Source: Verrucomicrobiota bacterium
GTDB taxonomy: Bacteria > Verrucomicrobiota > Verrucomicrobiia > Chthoniobacterales > JACTMZ01
Assembly (NCBI GenBank): GCA_027624625.1
Contig: JAQBWH010000007.1
Span: 1-62,192 of the forward strand
DNA: 62,192 nt
Direction: 5' to 3'
Below the pieces are notes generated by a model. The model was not told the DNA's origin. It made no database searches and was given only the letters and a program-made list of their open reading frames with translations. Each line of letters starts with the position of its first letter. Position 1 is the stretch's first letter. A program made the position numbers and the translations under genes. Positions 32,623-40,795 of this stretch are shown here, piece after piece.

Positions 32623-34401
32623 ATGAGTATTTCGACCGCCACCGCCCGGGGACCAGCCTCAGCCCAGCAGAGCGCGAAGCTGATGAACGGCGCGGAGATT
32701 CTTGTCCGGTGCCTTGAACTCGAAGGGGCGGACACCATTTTTGCTTACCCGGGTGGGGCTAGCATGCCTATTCATCAAGCACTTACGCGGTCAAAACAGA
32801 TCCGCACCATACTTCCGCGTCACGAGCAGGGCGGGGTCTTTGCGGCTGAAGGTTACGCCCGTGCCACGGGTAAAGTCGGCCTCTGCATGGCCACATCCGG
32901 GCCCGGCGCGACCAACCTTGTCACCGGCCTGGCCGATGCCTTCATGGATTCCGTGCCGGTCATCGCCGTGACCGGTCAGGTCCCGCAGGAAATGATCGGA
33001 CGGGGCGCTTTTCAGGAAACCGACTTCTTCGGCATGACCCTGCCGATCGTCAAGCATAGCTACTTGATCTGGGATATTCGGGAGATTCCCCGCATCGTCA
33101 AAGAAGCATTCCATATCGCCACTTCCGGACGCCCCGGCCCCGTCGTCATCGATCTGCCGAAGAATATCCAGAACCAAAAAATGGAACCCGTCTTCCCCGA
33201 GACGATCACATTGCGGGGATACAACCCGGATAAGCGGGCGACCGACGAGCAACTGCTCGAAATGATCCATCTCATCAAGCAGTCGCGCGAGCCCATGATT
33301 TATTGCGGCGGCGGCATAATCACCTCAGATGCCGCGCCCGAGTTGTTTGAGTTCGTCGAGCGCGCCCAGATTCCGGTGGCCACCACGCTCATGGGCATCG
33401 GATGCTTCCCCGAAACGCATCCGCTCTCGCTCAAGTGGCTCGGCATGCACGGCACGGTTTATGCCAACAATGCCGTCAACGAAGCCGACCTTCTCCTCGC
33501 CATCGGCGTGCGCTTCGATGACCGCGTGACCGGCAAAGTGGAAAAATTCGCGGAACACGGGACGATCGTCCACGTCGACATCGACGACTCCGAACTGGAT
33601 AAAAACAAGGTGGTCGCGCTGCCCATCCTCAGTGATGTCAAATACGCGCTCAAACGCCTCAACGAGCTCCTGGCCAAAGAAGGCTTCGAGCGGGTCAAAG
33701 GCCACAAATTCGATCGCTTCAAGCCGTGGTATGACAAAATCGCCGCTTGGAAAAAAGCGCAGCCCTTCCGCTACACCGACACGGACGATGCCATCCAGCC
33801 GCAGTATGTTATCGAGCAACTTTACAAACTGACCAAAGGCCAGGCCATCCTCACCACCGGGGTGGGGCAGCACCAGATGTGGGCCGCGCAGTATTACGAC
33901 TTCGACAAGCCGCGCACCTTCGTCACATCGGCCGGCCTCGGCGCCATGGGTTTCGGCTATCCCGCCGCCATGGGCGTGAAAGTTGCCTGTCCTGATGTCG
34001 AGGTCATCGACATCGACGGTGACGGCTCCTTCCTCATGAACGTGCAGGAATTGGCTTGCGCCCACGTGGAAAAAATTGCGGCCAAGGCCATCATCCTTAA
34101 CAACCAGCACCTCGGCATGGTGGTGCAGTGGGAAGACCGTTTTTATGAGAGCAATCGCGGACACACCTTCCTCGGAGACCCCGAGGACACTGCGCGCATC
34201 TATCCCGATTACGTGGAGATTTGCCAAGGGTTCGGTGTTCCCTGCGAACGCGTCATCCACAAGAAAGACCTCCTGCCCGCACTCCAGCGGATGCTCGATG
34301 CCAAGGGTGTCTATGTTCTCGACGTCATGACTCCGTACACCGAGCACGTCCTGCCCATGATTCCGGCCGGCATGACCTACAAGGATATCATCACGGAATA
34401 A
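32623..34401 (+). CDS. ilvB: Acetolactate synthase large subunit
   Basis: Thiamine-diphosphate enzyme that condenses pyruvate units into acetolactate (or acetohydroxybutyrate), the first step of valine, leucine and isoleucine synthesis. It has 592 residues, three ThDP-enzyme domains. The activating Glu is in RHEQGG (H67 E68). The FAD-type middle domain is present ([17 protein letters not shown]). The ThDP/Mg motif [13 protein letters not shown] starts near residue 466. I chose ATG 32623; an earlier in-frame ATG at 32584 lies upstream of the promoter-like boxes. The small regulatory subunit gene ilvN does not follow. The ACT-ACT gene at 30724 is the only candidate regulator in the window. Confidence 0.95.
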   Translation: MSISTATARGPASAQQSAKLMNGAEILVRCLELEGADTIFAYPGGASMPIHQALTRSKQIRTILPRHEQGGVFAAEGYARATGKVGLCMATSGPGATNLVTGLADAFMDSVPVIAVTGQVPQEMIGRGAFQETDFFGMTLPIVKHSYLIWDIREIPRIVKEAFHIATSGRPGPVVIDLPKNIQNQKMEPVFPETITLRGYNPDKRATDEQLLEMIHLIKQSREPMIYCGGGIITSDAAPELFEFVERAQIPVATTLMGIGCFPETHPLSLKWLGMHGTVYANNAVNEADLLLAIGVRFDDRVTGKVEKFAEHGTIVHVDIDDSELDKNKVVALPILSDVKYALKRLNELLAKEGFERVKGHKFDRFKPWYDKIAAWKKAQPFRYTDTDDAIQPQYVIEQLYKLTKGQAILTTGVGQHQMWAAQYYDFDKPRTFVTSAGLGAMGFGYPAAMGVKVACPDVEVIDIDGDGSFLMNVQELACAHVEKIAAKAIILNNQHLGMVVQWEDRFYESNRGHTFLGDPEDTARIYPDYVEICQGFGVPCERVIHKKDLLPALQRMLDAKGVYVLDVMTPYTEHVLPMIPAGMTYKDIITE

Positions 34402-34434
34402 GTTTCCCGGCCGCCTCCCCAGCGGCATTGTGCC

Positions 34435-35910
34435 ATGCCCGAAGACGCCCCGACGCTGGATCTCAGCGCCCTCGACTTTCGTCCCTCCTGGGCCAAGGAC
34501 CCGTCGTCGGCTCCGCCGCTTGAACATCGTGAGTTCCGCGAACCGCGGGAATCCCGCGGTCCGCGTCTGGACAAGCGCGGTGGCTTCAGCCGCGGAAAGC
34601 CTCCGGCCCGCGATGGCAAGGAATTCCGCGGGCCACCGACCCGCGACAAGTTCTCCGGTCCCCACCGCGAGGAACGTCCGGCCCCCCCGCCGAATCCTTT
34701 TTCCTGGCTCCGCATCGCCTTCACCGCCACCGCCCCGGCGGTCGAAACCGTCGCCCAGCAAATCCGCCACACCGGCAAAACTTTCAGCCTCTTCGATATT
34801 TCCCGCATCCTCCTGCGCAATCCGGCTTCCTACACCATCGACCTGACCGCCGCGCCGAAACAGCCCGAAGGGCCGTTCTATGTGGTCGATGCGGACCAGA
34901 GCGTGTGGCTCAACCGTGAATCCGCTCTGCGCCATCTCCTCCGCAAGAAGCTGGAGGAACTCTACCGGGTCGAATCCATTGTCATCGAGCCGCCTAAAGG
35001 TAACTTTCCGGTTGTCGCCGTCTGTGGCATGTCCGGCGTCCTCCTTGGTCCGCCGAATCATCATGATTTCGAGCGCAAGCTCCGTGAACTTCATCGCGAA
35101 CGTTTTCCTCGTCTTGATTTTGAAGCCTTCCGTTCCCGGCTGAAAATGGAGCGTGATCCGGAAGTGATCGAAAAGTGGCGGGCCGAGGCGTCAAAGTCGG
35201 TCGAGTACTACCCACGGGAAGGGGAGACCCCGGAAAAACTTGCCGATCTTGCAGCCGTGGAACGCCATTTCGACCACCACCACGCCGCTGCGCACATCAA
35301 ATTCACCGGTCTAGCCCCCGTGCCCGGTGATCCGAGAACCACCGCTGTCGATCCTGCCCTCGCCCCGCTGCTCAACTACGCACGCGATGAGGAAGAGCGC
35401 TTTCCTCTCCGTCTGGCCCAAAGTTTGAGCCGCGCTCTGAGCGGAGCGGGCCTTCGTTTCTACAAAAGCGCCAACCGGACGACCTTCGTTTCCGCCTCCC
35501 GCTCACGGCATCTCAATCTCGAAGAAACACCGGTCAGTGACTCCATCCGCAAAATCATCGAAGCCATCCGCGGCAGAAAATCGATCCGCCGCAGCCAACT
35601 TCTCGACCTCCTTGTTCCCGCTTCTGCTCCGGCCCCCGTCCCGCCCGCCGAACCCGTGCCCCCTGCTTCTGCCAATCCAGCCCGCGATGCTGTGATCAAC
35701 GATCTTCTTTGGCTCACCCACGAAGGCTATGTCATTGAATATGCCGACGGGCGTCTTGAGTCGGTGCCGATGCCGAAAAATCTTCCCAAGCCGGCCGGTG
35801 ATCAACCGGCTGCGGCTGAAGTCGCAGTGGAAGTCGTTTCCGCAGCGGAAGCACCCGCGGTCCTCGCACCTGCGGCGTGCACGGAAGATCAGGCTCCGGC
35901 TGATTCTTAA
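34435..35910 (+). CDS. Lineage-type hypothetical protein with disordered basic N-terminus
   Basis: A 491-residue cytosolic protein. Residues 20-90 are low complexity, rich in Arg, Gly, Pro and Glu (repeated REF/RE and RG units such as REPRESRGPR), as in RNA-binding disordered regions. Residues about 95-345 form a mixed alpha/beta region (SLFDISRILLRNP; GPFYVVDADQSVWLNRESALRHLL; RFPRLDFEAFRSRLKME). Residues about 375-460 look like a winged helix broken by an Ala/Pro linker (SIRKIIEAIRGRKSIRRSQLLDLL and VINDLLWLTHEGYVIEYADG). I recognise no named family. It is 33 bases after ilvB and convergent with the transglycosylase gene, one base apart. Confidence 0.7.
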   Translation: MPEDAPTLDLSALDFRPSWAKDPSSAPPLEHREFREPRESRGPRLDKRGGFSRGKPPARDGKEFRGPPTRDKFSGPHREERPAPPPNPFSWLRIAFTATAPAVETVAQQIRHTGKTFSLFDISRILLRNPASYTIDLTAAPKQPEGPFYVVDADQSVWLNRESALRHLLRKKLEELYRVESIVIEPPKGNFPVVAVCGMSGVLLGPPNHHDFERKLRELHRERFPRLDFEAFRSRLKMERDPEVIEKWRAEASKSVEYYPREGETPEKLADLAAVERHFDHHHAAAHIKFTGLAPVPGDPRTTAVDPALAPLLNYARDEEERFPLRLAQSLSRALSGAGLRFYKSANRTTFVSASRSRHLNLEETPVSDSIRKIIEAIRGRKSIRRSQLLDLLVPASAPAPVPPAEPVPPASANPARDAVINDLLWLTHEGYVIEYADGRLESVPMPKNLPKPAGDQPAAAEVAVEVVSAAEAPAVLAPAACTEDQAPADS

Positions 35911-35911
35911 C

Positions 35912-36520
35912 TCACTCCGCCTCGCCGAGCGCGTCTCCCCGCTCCCGGTAATAGTTGTAGCGTGCCCGCACCGCGGCGATATAAGCCCGTGTGCTGGCGA
36001 TATCCATCGCTTGGCGTAATTCCTCGGCCGACATCAATTCGCCGCGTGACCAGCGTTGGACGCGGCTGCGTCCGGCGTTGTATTCGCCCAAGGCGAAGGG
36101 CAACGGGTCTTCCTGCGTCGACCAATGGCGCAACGCGCGGCCCAAATACCAGGTTCCGACCTCGATGTTGGTTTTCGGATCGAGCAGGTCTTCGGGAACG
36201 AATGTCTCGATACCTTCCGCGTTCACCCAGTCCCGGCCCGCCGGTTCCGTGACCTGCATTAATCCCCGTTCGCCGTGGCCGCCGAGTTTGTCCGGGTGGA
36301 AGCGACTTTCCTGCCAGACGACCGCCTTGACCAAGAGAGGATCCACGCCATGGCGCGCCGCCGCCGCGGCAATTTTCGCGTTATGGACATGATGACGACC
36401 CAAACTGGCCCAAGCGTGGAGTCGGTAAAAGGGGTCCTTGTCGGTCAAGACCAACACAACGCCCGCGACAAGCAAAAGAAACGCCACAGCGCCCGAGATC
36501 GGGATGATGCGCTTGGCCAT
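35912..36520 (-). CDS. Membrane-anchored lytic transglycosylase (SLT domain)
   Basis: Cuts the MurNAc-GlcNAc bond in peptidoglycan with formation of 1,6-anhydro ends. It has 202 residues. I chose ATG 36520 (MAKRIIPISG); longer frames have no sense. A TM anchor is at about 7-26. The SLT domain (about 50-175) has the catalytic Glu in VKAVVWQESRFHP, the GERGLMQVTEPAG motif, and LGEYNAGRSRVQRW with the NAG triplet. The order and spacing fit family 1 transglycosylases. It lies 62 bases after menD on the same strand, probably without a functional link. Confidence 0.92.
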   Translation of the reverse strand: MAKRIIPISGAVAFLLLVAGVVLVLTDKDPFYRLHAWASLGRHHVHNAKIAAAAARHGVDPLLVKAVVWQESRFHPDKLGGHGERGLMQVTEPAGRDWVNAEGIETFVPEDLLDPKTNIEVGTWYLGRALRHWSTQEDPLPFALGEYNAGRSRVQRWSRGELMSAEELRQAMDIASTRAYIAAVRARYNYYRERGDALGEAE

Positions 36521-36582
36521 AATGCCATATTTTAACCCCCCACTGCTTTGGCATCCAGCGCTATACGTAACCAGCCAGGGGA

Positions 36583-38160
36583 TTAGTGCCACAGGTTTGC
36601 GTAGGCGTCGGCAAACCGCCGTGTCGCTTCCGCGTCAGGCAATACCTCCACGAGGCGCAGCGAGGCGGAGGGAAACGAGTCGCTTTGCTCCGATACCATC
36701 CCGTAGTGCCAACCGAACATTTCCGCCCAACCGCGCAGGCGCAATTGGTGGGTGTTGAGAAATGCGGCGTGCTTGAACATACGGTCGAAAATTTGTCCGC
36801 CGGCATTATTGATCACCGCCAAGGTAATATCGGCTTGCCCGATCTGCGCGACAGGCCACAGTCCGGCCAGATCGTAAAGCGCCGATAAATCGCCGAGCAG
36901 GGCCGCGGTCGGACGATCGGGTCCCGCCAATCCGAGGGCTGTGGAAACCAAACCATCGATCCCGTTGACTCCGCGGTTGGCGTGGATGGTGCGCCGGTTT
37001 TCCCTTCGCGGTGCGGCCAAGTCCCATTCGCGGATCGGCAAGCTATTGCCGAGGAAGACCCGCGCATCCTCGGCCAAGCGGGTGGCTAGCAGGCGGACCA
37101 ATCCGGGTTCGCTGCGCGGTTCGCGTTGAAGCAGCGAATCCAACTGCTCCGCTGCGGCAGAGTCCCGGGCGAACAGCGGGCCCGCTTTGCCGGACTGCGG
37201 CGAAAATTCCAGACAAATTTCCCGGAAACTCGACAGCGGCACGACCGGAGATGGGGCGGCCAAACCGGGTAGATTAACCGAGGAAACATGCAAAACTTTC
37301 CACTGCTCACATTCCCGCCAGAAGCGCGGGGTTGGGACCCCGCCGATACGGATCACGCCGTCGCAGGCTATGCGGCATTCCGGCGTGAGCAAAATGCGCG
37401 CTCCGGAATGAAGGCTGAATTTCTGAAGGTTGCCATCATTGCGCAATTGGGAAACCGGCTCGAGGTAGAGAGGACAATCGAGCGAGGCGAGCCACGGTGC
37501 CAGCGCGTGCGCATCGTGCGGATCGAGCGATGACACGAGCACGAGCGGATGGCGCACTTCGCGGAAAAAGGCGGCACAAATCCGCCGGGCCTCCCTGGTG
37601 TCGATCCATGGGTTTACGCGTGGTGGTTCCTTCCCACCGTCCACGGCGATATTCTGGAATGTGCCGTCCACCAGCGGTTCTTCAAAGGAAACGTTGAGAT
37701 GAAGAGGGCCGTTCGGATTGGGCAAAGCCATGATTTCTTCCGGTCTCTCGATGTCGATCACTGGGACGGCGGCGGCGGCAAAAAGTGGCAATTGGTTGAT
37801 CGTCTGCGGCGCGCCGGTGCCGCGCAACCTGCGGGGACGGTCTGCCGTCACCGCGATAAGTCGCCGCCCGCTGTGCGCGGCTTCGAGCATGGCAGGCAGT
37901 AATTCGGCGGCAGCTGTGCCCGACGTAGTGATGACCGCGACGGGTCGCCCGTCGCGCGCTTCTCTTCCCAGCGCAAAAAAAGCCGCGCTGCGTTCTTCGA
38001 AAAATGAAATCACCTCAAAGTATTCGCTCGCCGCATCGCAGGCCAGCACGAGGGGGGCATTGCGTCCGCCGGGACAAAGACAAACCGTGCGCACGCCGGC
38101 GTTGTGCAGCGCGAGGAGAATTTCCGCGGAGAGCGCGCGGTTCGTTCGGGCCGCGCTCAA
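36583..38160 (-). CDS. menD: SEPHCHC synthase, menaquinone synthesis
   Basis: ThDP-dependent enzyme that joins isochorismate and 2-oxoglutarate in menaquinone biosynthesis. It has 525 residues with three ThDP-family domains. I place the start at TTG 38160 (MSAARTNRALSAEILLALHNAG), which overlaps the menF stop as TTGA. No ATG lies near this point. The catalytic Glu is in FFEERSAAFFALG. The ThDP/Mg region appears as GDLSALYDLAGL, then NNAGGQIFDRM at about residues 430-475, a typical MenD form. The N-terminal CLCPGGRNAPLVLA corresponds to SPGSRSTPL of the family. The rest of the men pathway is not in the window. Confidence 0.93.
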   Translation of the reverse strand: MSAARTNRALSAEILLALHNAGVRTVCLCPGGRNAPLVLACDAASEYFEVISFFEERSAAFFALGREARDGRPVAVITTSGTAAAELLPAMLEAAHSGRRLIAVTADRPRRLRGTGAPQTINQLPLFAAAAVPVIDIERPEEIMALPNPNGPLHLNVSFEEPLVDGTFQNIAVDGGKEPPRVNPWIDTREARRICAAFFREVRHPLVLVSSLDPHDAHALAPWLASLDCPLYLEPVSQLRNDGNLQKFSLHSGARILLTPECRIACDGVIRIGGVPTPRFWRECEQWKVLHVSSVNLPGLAAPSPVVPLSSFREICLEFSPQSGKAGPLFARDSAAAEQLDSLLQREPRSEPGLVRLLATRLAEDARVFLGNSLPIREWDLAAPRRENRRTIHANRGVNGIDGLVSTALGLAGPDRPTAALLGDLSALYDLAGLWPVAQIGQADITLAVINNAGGQIFDRMFKHAAFLNTHQLRLRGWAEMFGWHYGMVSEQSDSFPSASLRLVEVLPDAEATRRFADAYANLWH

Positions 38161-39254
38161 AGCCCGAGGTTGCCGCGGGTTGCGGCGAGTTTGAGGCGCA
38201 ACTCGGCCATTTCGCGTGCGAGGTCGCTGCCCGTGACCAGACCGCATCCCGCCCCGCAGCGCGTGATAACCCGGTTCCATTGCACACCGCGGATAGCCAC
38301 CAGGCAGCGGGCCGTGCCGTCCGGAAGAGCCAAACCAAAGGGGGCAGCGAAAACTCCGCGATCCACCCCGTCAAACCGTTCGACCCACTCGCGCCAGTCT
38401 CCGCGCGGAGCAATACCCACCGCCGGTGTGGGGTGAAGCAGGCCAACCAGGTCCGTGAAAGTTGGCGTGTGGGCGGGCGCGACCCGCAGGTCGGTGCGCA
38501 AGTGGGAAAGAATGCCGATGCGCCACAATCTGGTCGCCCCACGTGTCACCTTGCCGAGCGGCCCGATTTGCGCGGTGAGATCCTCCAGCACAAGGGCGTG
38601 TTCGCTCCGCTCTTTGGGGTCGTCCATCATCTCGTCCGGAGCATGGCCAGCCTGCGCCGTGCCGGCCACAGCCATGGTATGGATTTCCATACCGTCGTTG
38701 GCGAAGAGCAACTCAGGAGAAGCTCCCAAACAACCGCCGTCCGCATCCCAGCACCCATAGGGCATCAACCCGGCCGGGAGATTGGCCAACGCACGCAAGG
38801 CCCGCTCGCGTTCGGCCACCTGCAACGGACCCGCGCTCTGCTCGAAAACAGCGGGCACCGCCTTTGACAATTCGCCTCGTTGCAAGGCCGCTTGCACGGC
38901 ATGAAAAGTTTCCGCGAAGGCGGTGGTATCGAATCCGCGCCACACCCGCGGGGCCGGCCCACCTTGTAATTGTTGGGCCAGCCCGTCGGGCGAAACAGCG
39001 GCTGCGCGCGGGTAGATGCGCCAAGGTCGCGGGTCGCGCAACATGAAGTCCGGCACATAGAACGACAAATGCTCCGGATGTGGCTGTGCCGATTTTTCCG
39101 GCGTACCCCATGCCATGATCCAACGGTCATCGGACCACGCGAAGAGTGCCCCGGACTGGAGGAAAGCGCGGACGCTCTCGGCCAATGGCGATGAGCGCCG
39201 CAGCCAAGCGGCGGCCGGAGTGGTTCGCAACGTGGTAGGGACGTTGAGCATCAT
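38157..39254 (-). CDS. menF: Isochorismate synthase
   Basis: Converts chorismate to isochorismate, the entry into menaquinone synthesis. It has 365 residues, shorter than the usual 430, because the N-terminal half is reduced. The chorismate-binding domain fills the C-terminal 250 residues: FLGASPELLF-like LGASPELLFAND, GTAQAG, then EHALVLEDLT and LLHPTPAVGIAP, with the end CGAGCGLVTGSDLAREM. Two adjacent ATG codons give an uncertain start by one codon. It overlaps menD by four bases, which supports menF-menD as a coupled unit and argues against a salicylate or anthranilate synthase role. Confidence 0.92.
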   Translation of the reverse strand: MMLNVPTTLRTTPAAAWLRRSSPLAESVRAFLQSGALFAWSDDRWIMAWGTPEKSAQPHPEHLSFYVPDFMLRDPRPWRIYPRAAAVSPDGLAQQLQGGPAPRVWRGFDTTAFAETFHAVQAALQRGELSKAVPAVFEQSAGPLQVAERERALRALANLPAGLMPYGCWDADGGCLGASPELLFANDGMEIHTMAVAGTAQAGHAPDEMMDDPKERSEHALVLEDLTAQIGPLGKVTRGATRLWRIGILSHLRTDLRVAPAHTPTFTDLVGLLHPTPAVGIAPRGDWREWVERFDGVDRGVFAAPFGLALPDGTARCLVAIRGVQWNRVITRCGAGCGLVTGSDLAREMAELRLKLAATRGNLGL

Positions 39255-39296
39255 AGAGATTTACGTCCCGTGTGGTGGCCCGGGATTCGGGGCCTC

Positions 39297-39587
39297 TTAA
39301 CCGCGCAATTCCTGCTCCGCTTGCAGCCAGTCCGACTCCGAGTCGCCCGGCAAACCGAGATCTTTCCGGCGCTCGGCGAGATAGTAAGCTTTGAGAGCGA
39401 TGTCTTTCATGGTGACGGATCCGATTATCACGGCCACTTCCGGTTTCCCTTCCACCCGGCGGGTTATGATGCGGGCCGGTGTGGCGGTGGAAGCACGGCG
39501 ACGGACGGCGGCCGGCTTGCGCCCGGTGGTTTTTTTGACGGCCTTTTTGGCCGGTTTGCTGACGGCTTTTTTCTCTTTCTTGGGCAT
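39297..39587 (-). CDS. DUF2934 protein with basic N-terminus
   Basis: A 96-residue protein. Residues 1-40 are Lys/Ala-rich (MPKKEKKAVSKPAKKAVKKTTGRK), like histone H1-type tails. The C-terminal 35 residues match the DUF2934 motif (MKDIALKAYYLAERRKDLG, then SESDWLQAEQEL). I chose ATG 39587 since the longer frame lacks sense. Such proteins are common in bacteria of soil and sediment and possibly bind DNA, but no role has been shown. It is 42 bases upstream of menF on the same strand. Confidence 0.8.
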   Translation of the reverse strand: MPKKEKKAVSKPAKKAVKKTTGRKPAAVRRRASTATPARIITRRVEGKPEVAVIIGSVTMKDIALKAYYLAERRKDLGLPGDSESDWLQAEQELRG

Positions 39588-39615
39588 ATTTAAAATGTTT
39601 GTTCGGTGGTTAGTT

Positions 39616-39648
39616 AACTTGGCCGGCCCGCTCGGGGCCAAGTTTTTT
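39616..39648 (+). terminator. Hairpin with T-run ahead of the holin-like gene
   Basis: Perfect 9-bp stem AACTTGGCC (39616-39624) / GGCCAAGTT (39636-39644) with an 11-base GC-rich loop, followed on the plus strand by TTTT (39645-39648). It looks like an intrinsic terminator, but no plus-strand gene lies upstream. It is 38 bases before the next start, so it may act as a leader attenuator or end a short RNA. Confidence 0.5.
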
Positions 39649-39686
39649 CGGCTTTCACCCCGATTTTCAGGGTTTATGCTCGGGAC

Positions 39687-40115
39687 GTGGGTATTTCGCT
39701 GGCCGAATTTTTTCTCCGGTGGTTCGTCACCGCGGTGTCGGTCTTTGTCGCGGCCTGGATCGTACCCGGGATCGATTATACCAGCTTCACCGGTCTGGCC
39801 TTTGCCTCGCTCCTCTTGGGTATTATCAATGCCTTGGTTCGCCCCTTGCTTCTGATCCTCTGCCTGCCCCTTATTCTCGTCACCATGGGGCTCTTTATCC
39901 TGGTGCTCAACGCTCTTCTTCTTTGGTTGGTCTCCGGAATTCTGCCGGGCAGCTCGTTCACCGTTTCAGGCTTTTGGGCCGCCTTCTGGGGCGGCCTCGT
40001 GATTAGCATGATCAGCTGGATACTCAGTGCATTTTTCCGGGGTAGTGACGGACGCATCTACCCGCTAACCCATCACACGGTTATCAAACAGGCCCGGGGT
40101 CGCACCCTCGACTAA
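39687..40115 (+). CDS. Phage-holin-like 4-TM membrane protein (PF04020 family)
   Basis: A 142-residue membrane protein of the phage_holin_4_2 family, which despite the name is mostly chromosomal and of unknown role. It starts with GTG 39687. Four hydrophobic helices are seen, at about 8-28, 35-55, 60-85 and 95-115. The conserved core is ASLLLGIINALVRPLLLILCLP, then LILVTMGLFILVLNALLLWL. The short C-terminal tail is polar. Its stop is 2 bases before trpF, so the two are co-transcribed. There are no phage genes near by. Confidence 0.88.
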   Translation: MGISLAEFFLRWFVTAVSVFVAAWIVPGIDYTSFTGLAFASLLLGIINALVRPLLLILCLPLILVTMGLFILVLNALLLWLVSGILPGSSFTVSGFWAAFWGGLVISMISWILSAFFRGSDGRIYPLTHHTVIKQARGRTLD

Positions 40116-40117
40116 TC

Positions 40118-40771
40118 ATGATTCCGGCGGGTTTGCGGCGGTGGTTGGAGGGTGGGCGACCCGGCATTAAAGTCTGCGGGATCACCCGAGAGGAAGATGC
40201 TTTGGCGGCCATCACGGCCGGGATCGATGCGCTTGGCTTCAATTTTTATCCCGAATCAAAACGACACATTCCGCTGGCTGAACTGACCGGGTGGATCGGG
40301 TGCCTGCCGGAAGAGGTCGGTCGCATAGCCGTGGTGGTCAACGCGGACGAGAACCTTTTGCAACGCCTTCGTGGCAGCGGTTTGTTTCACGCCATTCAAT
40401 TCCACGGTGATGAAACTCCAGCCTTCTGTGCAGAGCACGGCGGGGAGTTCTACATCAAAGCAGGCCCCTTGTCCGACCAGGTCTCGGCCGATGCGGCGGC
40501 CGGCGATCCGGCTCCCTGCCTTTTGCTCGATGCTCATGCGCCCGGCGTGTTCGGTGGGACCGGCCGGGTGATCGATTGGTCGCTCGCCGCTCAGGTCGCC
40601 GGCCGCCGCTCCATCGTGTTGTCCGGTGGACTCCATCCGGGTAACGTCGCCGCCGCAGTGGCCCGGGTCGCTCCTACCGCGGTCGACACCGCCAGCGGCG
40701 TCGAGTCGTCGCCCGGGATCAAAGACCCCGTCAAGATGCGTGATTTCGTGGCGGCACTGCGCGGCGCTTAA
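40118..40771 (+). CDS. trpF: Phosphoribosylanthranilate isomerase
   Basis: Catalyses the Amadori rearrangement of PRA to CdRP in tryptophan synthesis. It is a 217-residue TIM barrel. Visible landmarks are KVCGITREEDA (catalytic Cys of KICG), ALGFNFYPESKRHI, IQFHGDE, the catalytic Asp strand LLLDAH, the GGTGRVIDW loop, and LSGGLHPGNV then DTASGVESSPGIKD. The rest of the trp pathway is not in the window, so this is a dispersed trp gene. A hairpin with a T-run upstream of its operon (39616-39648) is a possible control point. Confidence 0.95.
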   Translation: MIPAGLRRWLEGGRPGIKVCGITREEDALAAITAGIDALGFNFYPESKRHIPLAELTGWIGCLPEEVGRIAVVVNADENLLQRLRGSGLFHAIQFHGDETPAFCAEHGGEFYIKAGPLSDQVSADAAAGDPAPCLLLDAHAPGVFGGTGRVIDWSLAAQVAGRRSIVLSGGLHPGNVAAAVARVAPTAVDTASGVESSPGIKDPVKMRDFVAALRGA

Positions 40772-40795
40772 AGCCCAGAAAAACAGCAACACGTC

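Noticed and set aside
39687..40115. Holin-like protein as a sign of prophage
   Set aside because: The PF04020 family is mostly chromosomal and no other phage gene is near.
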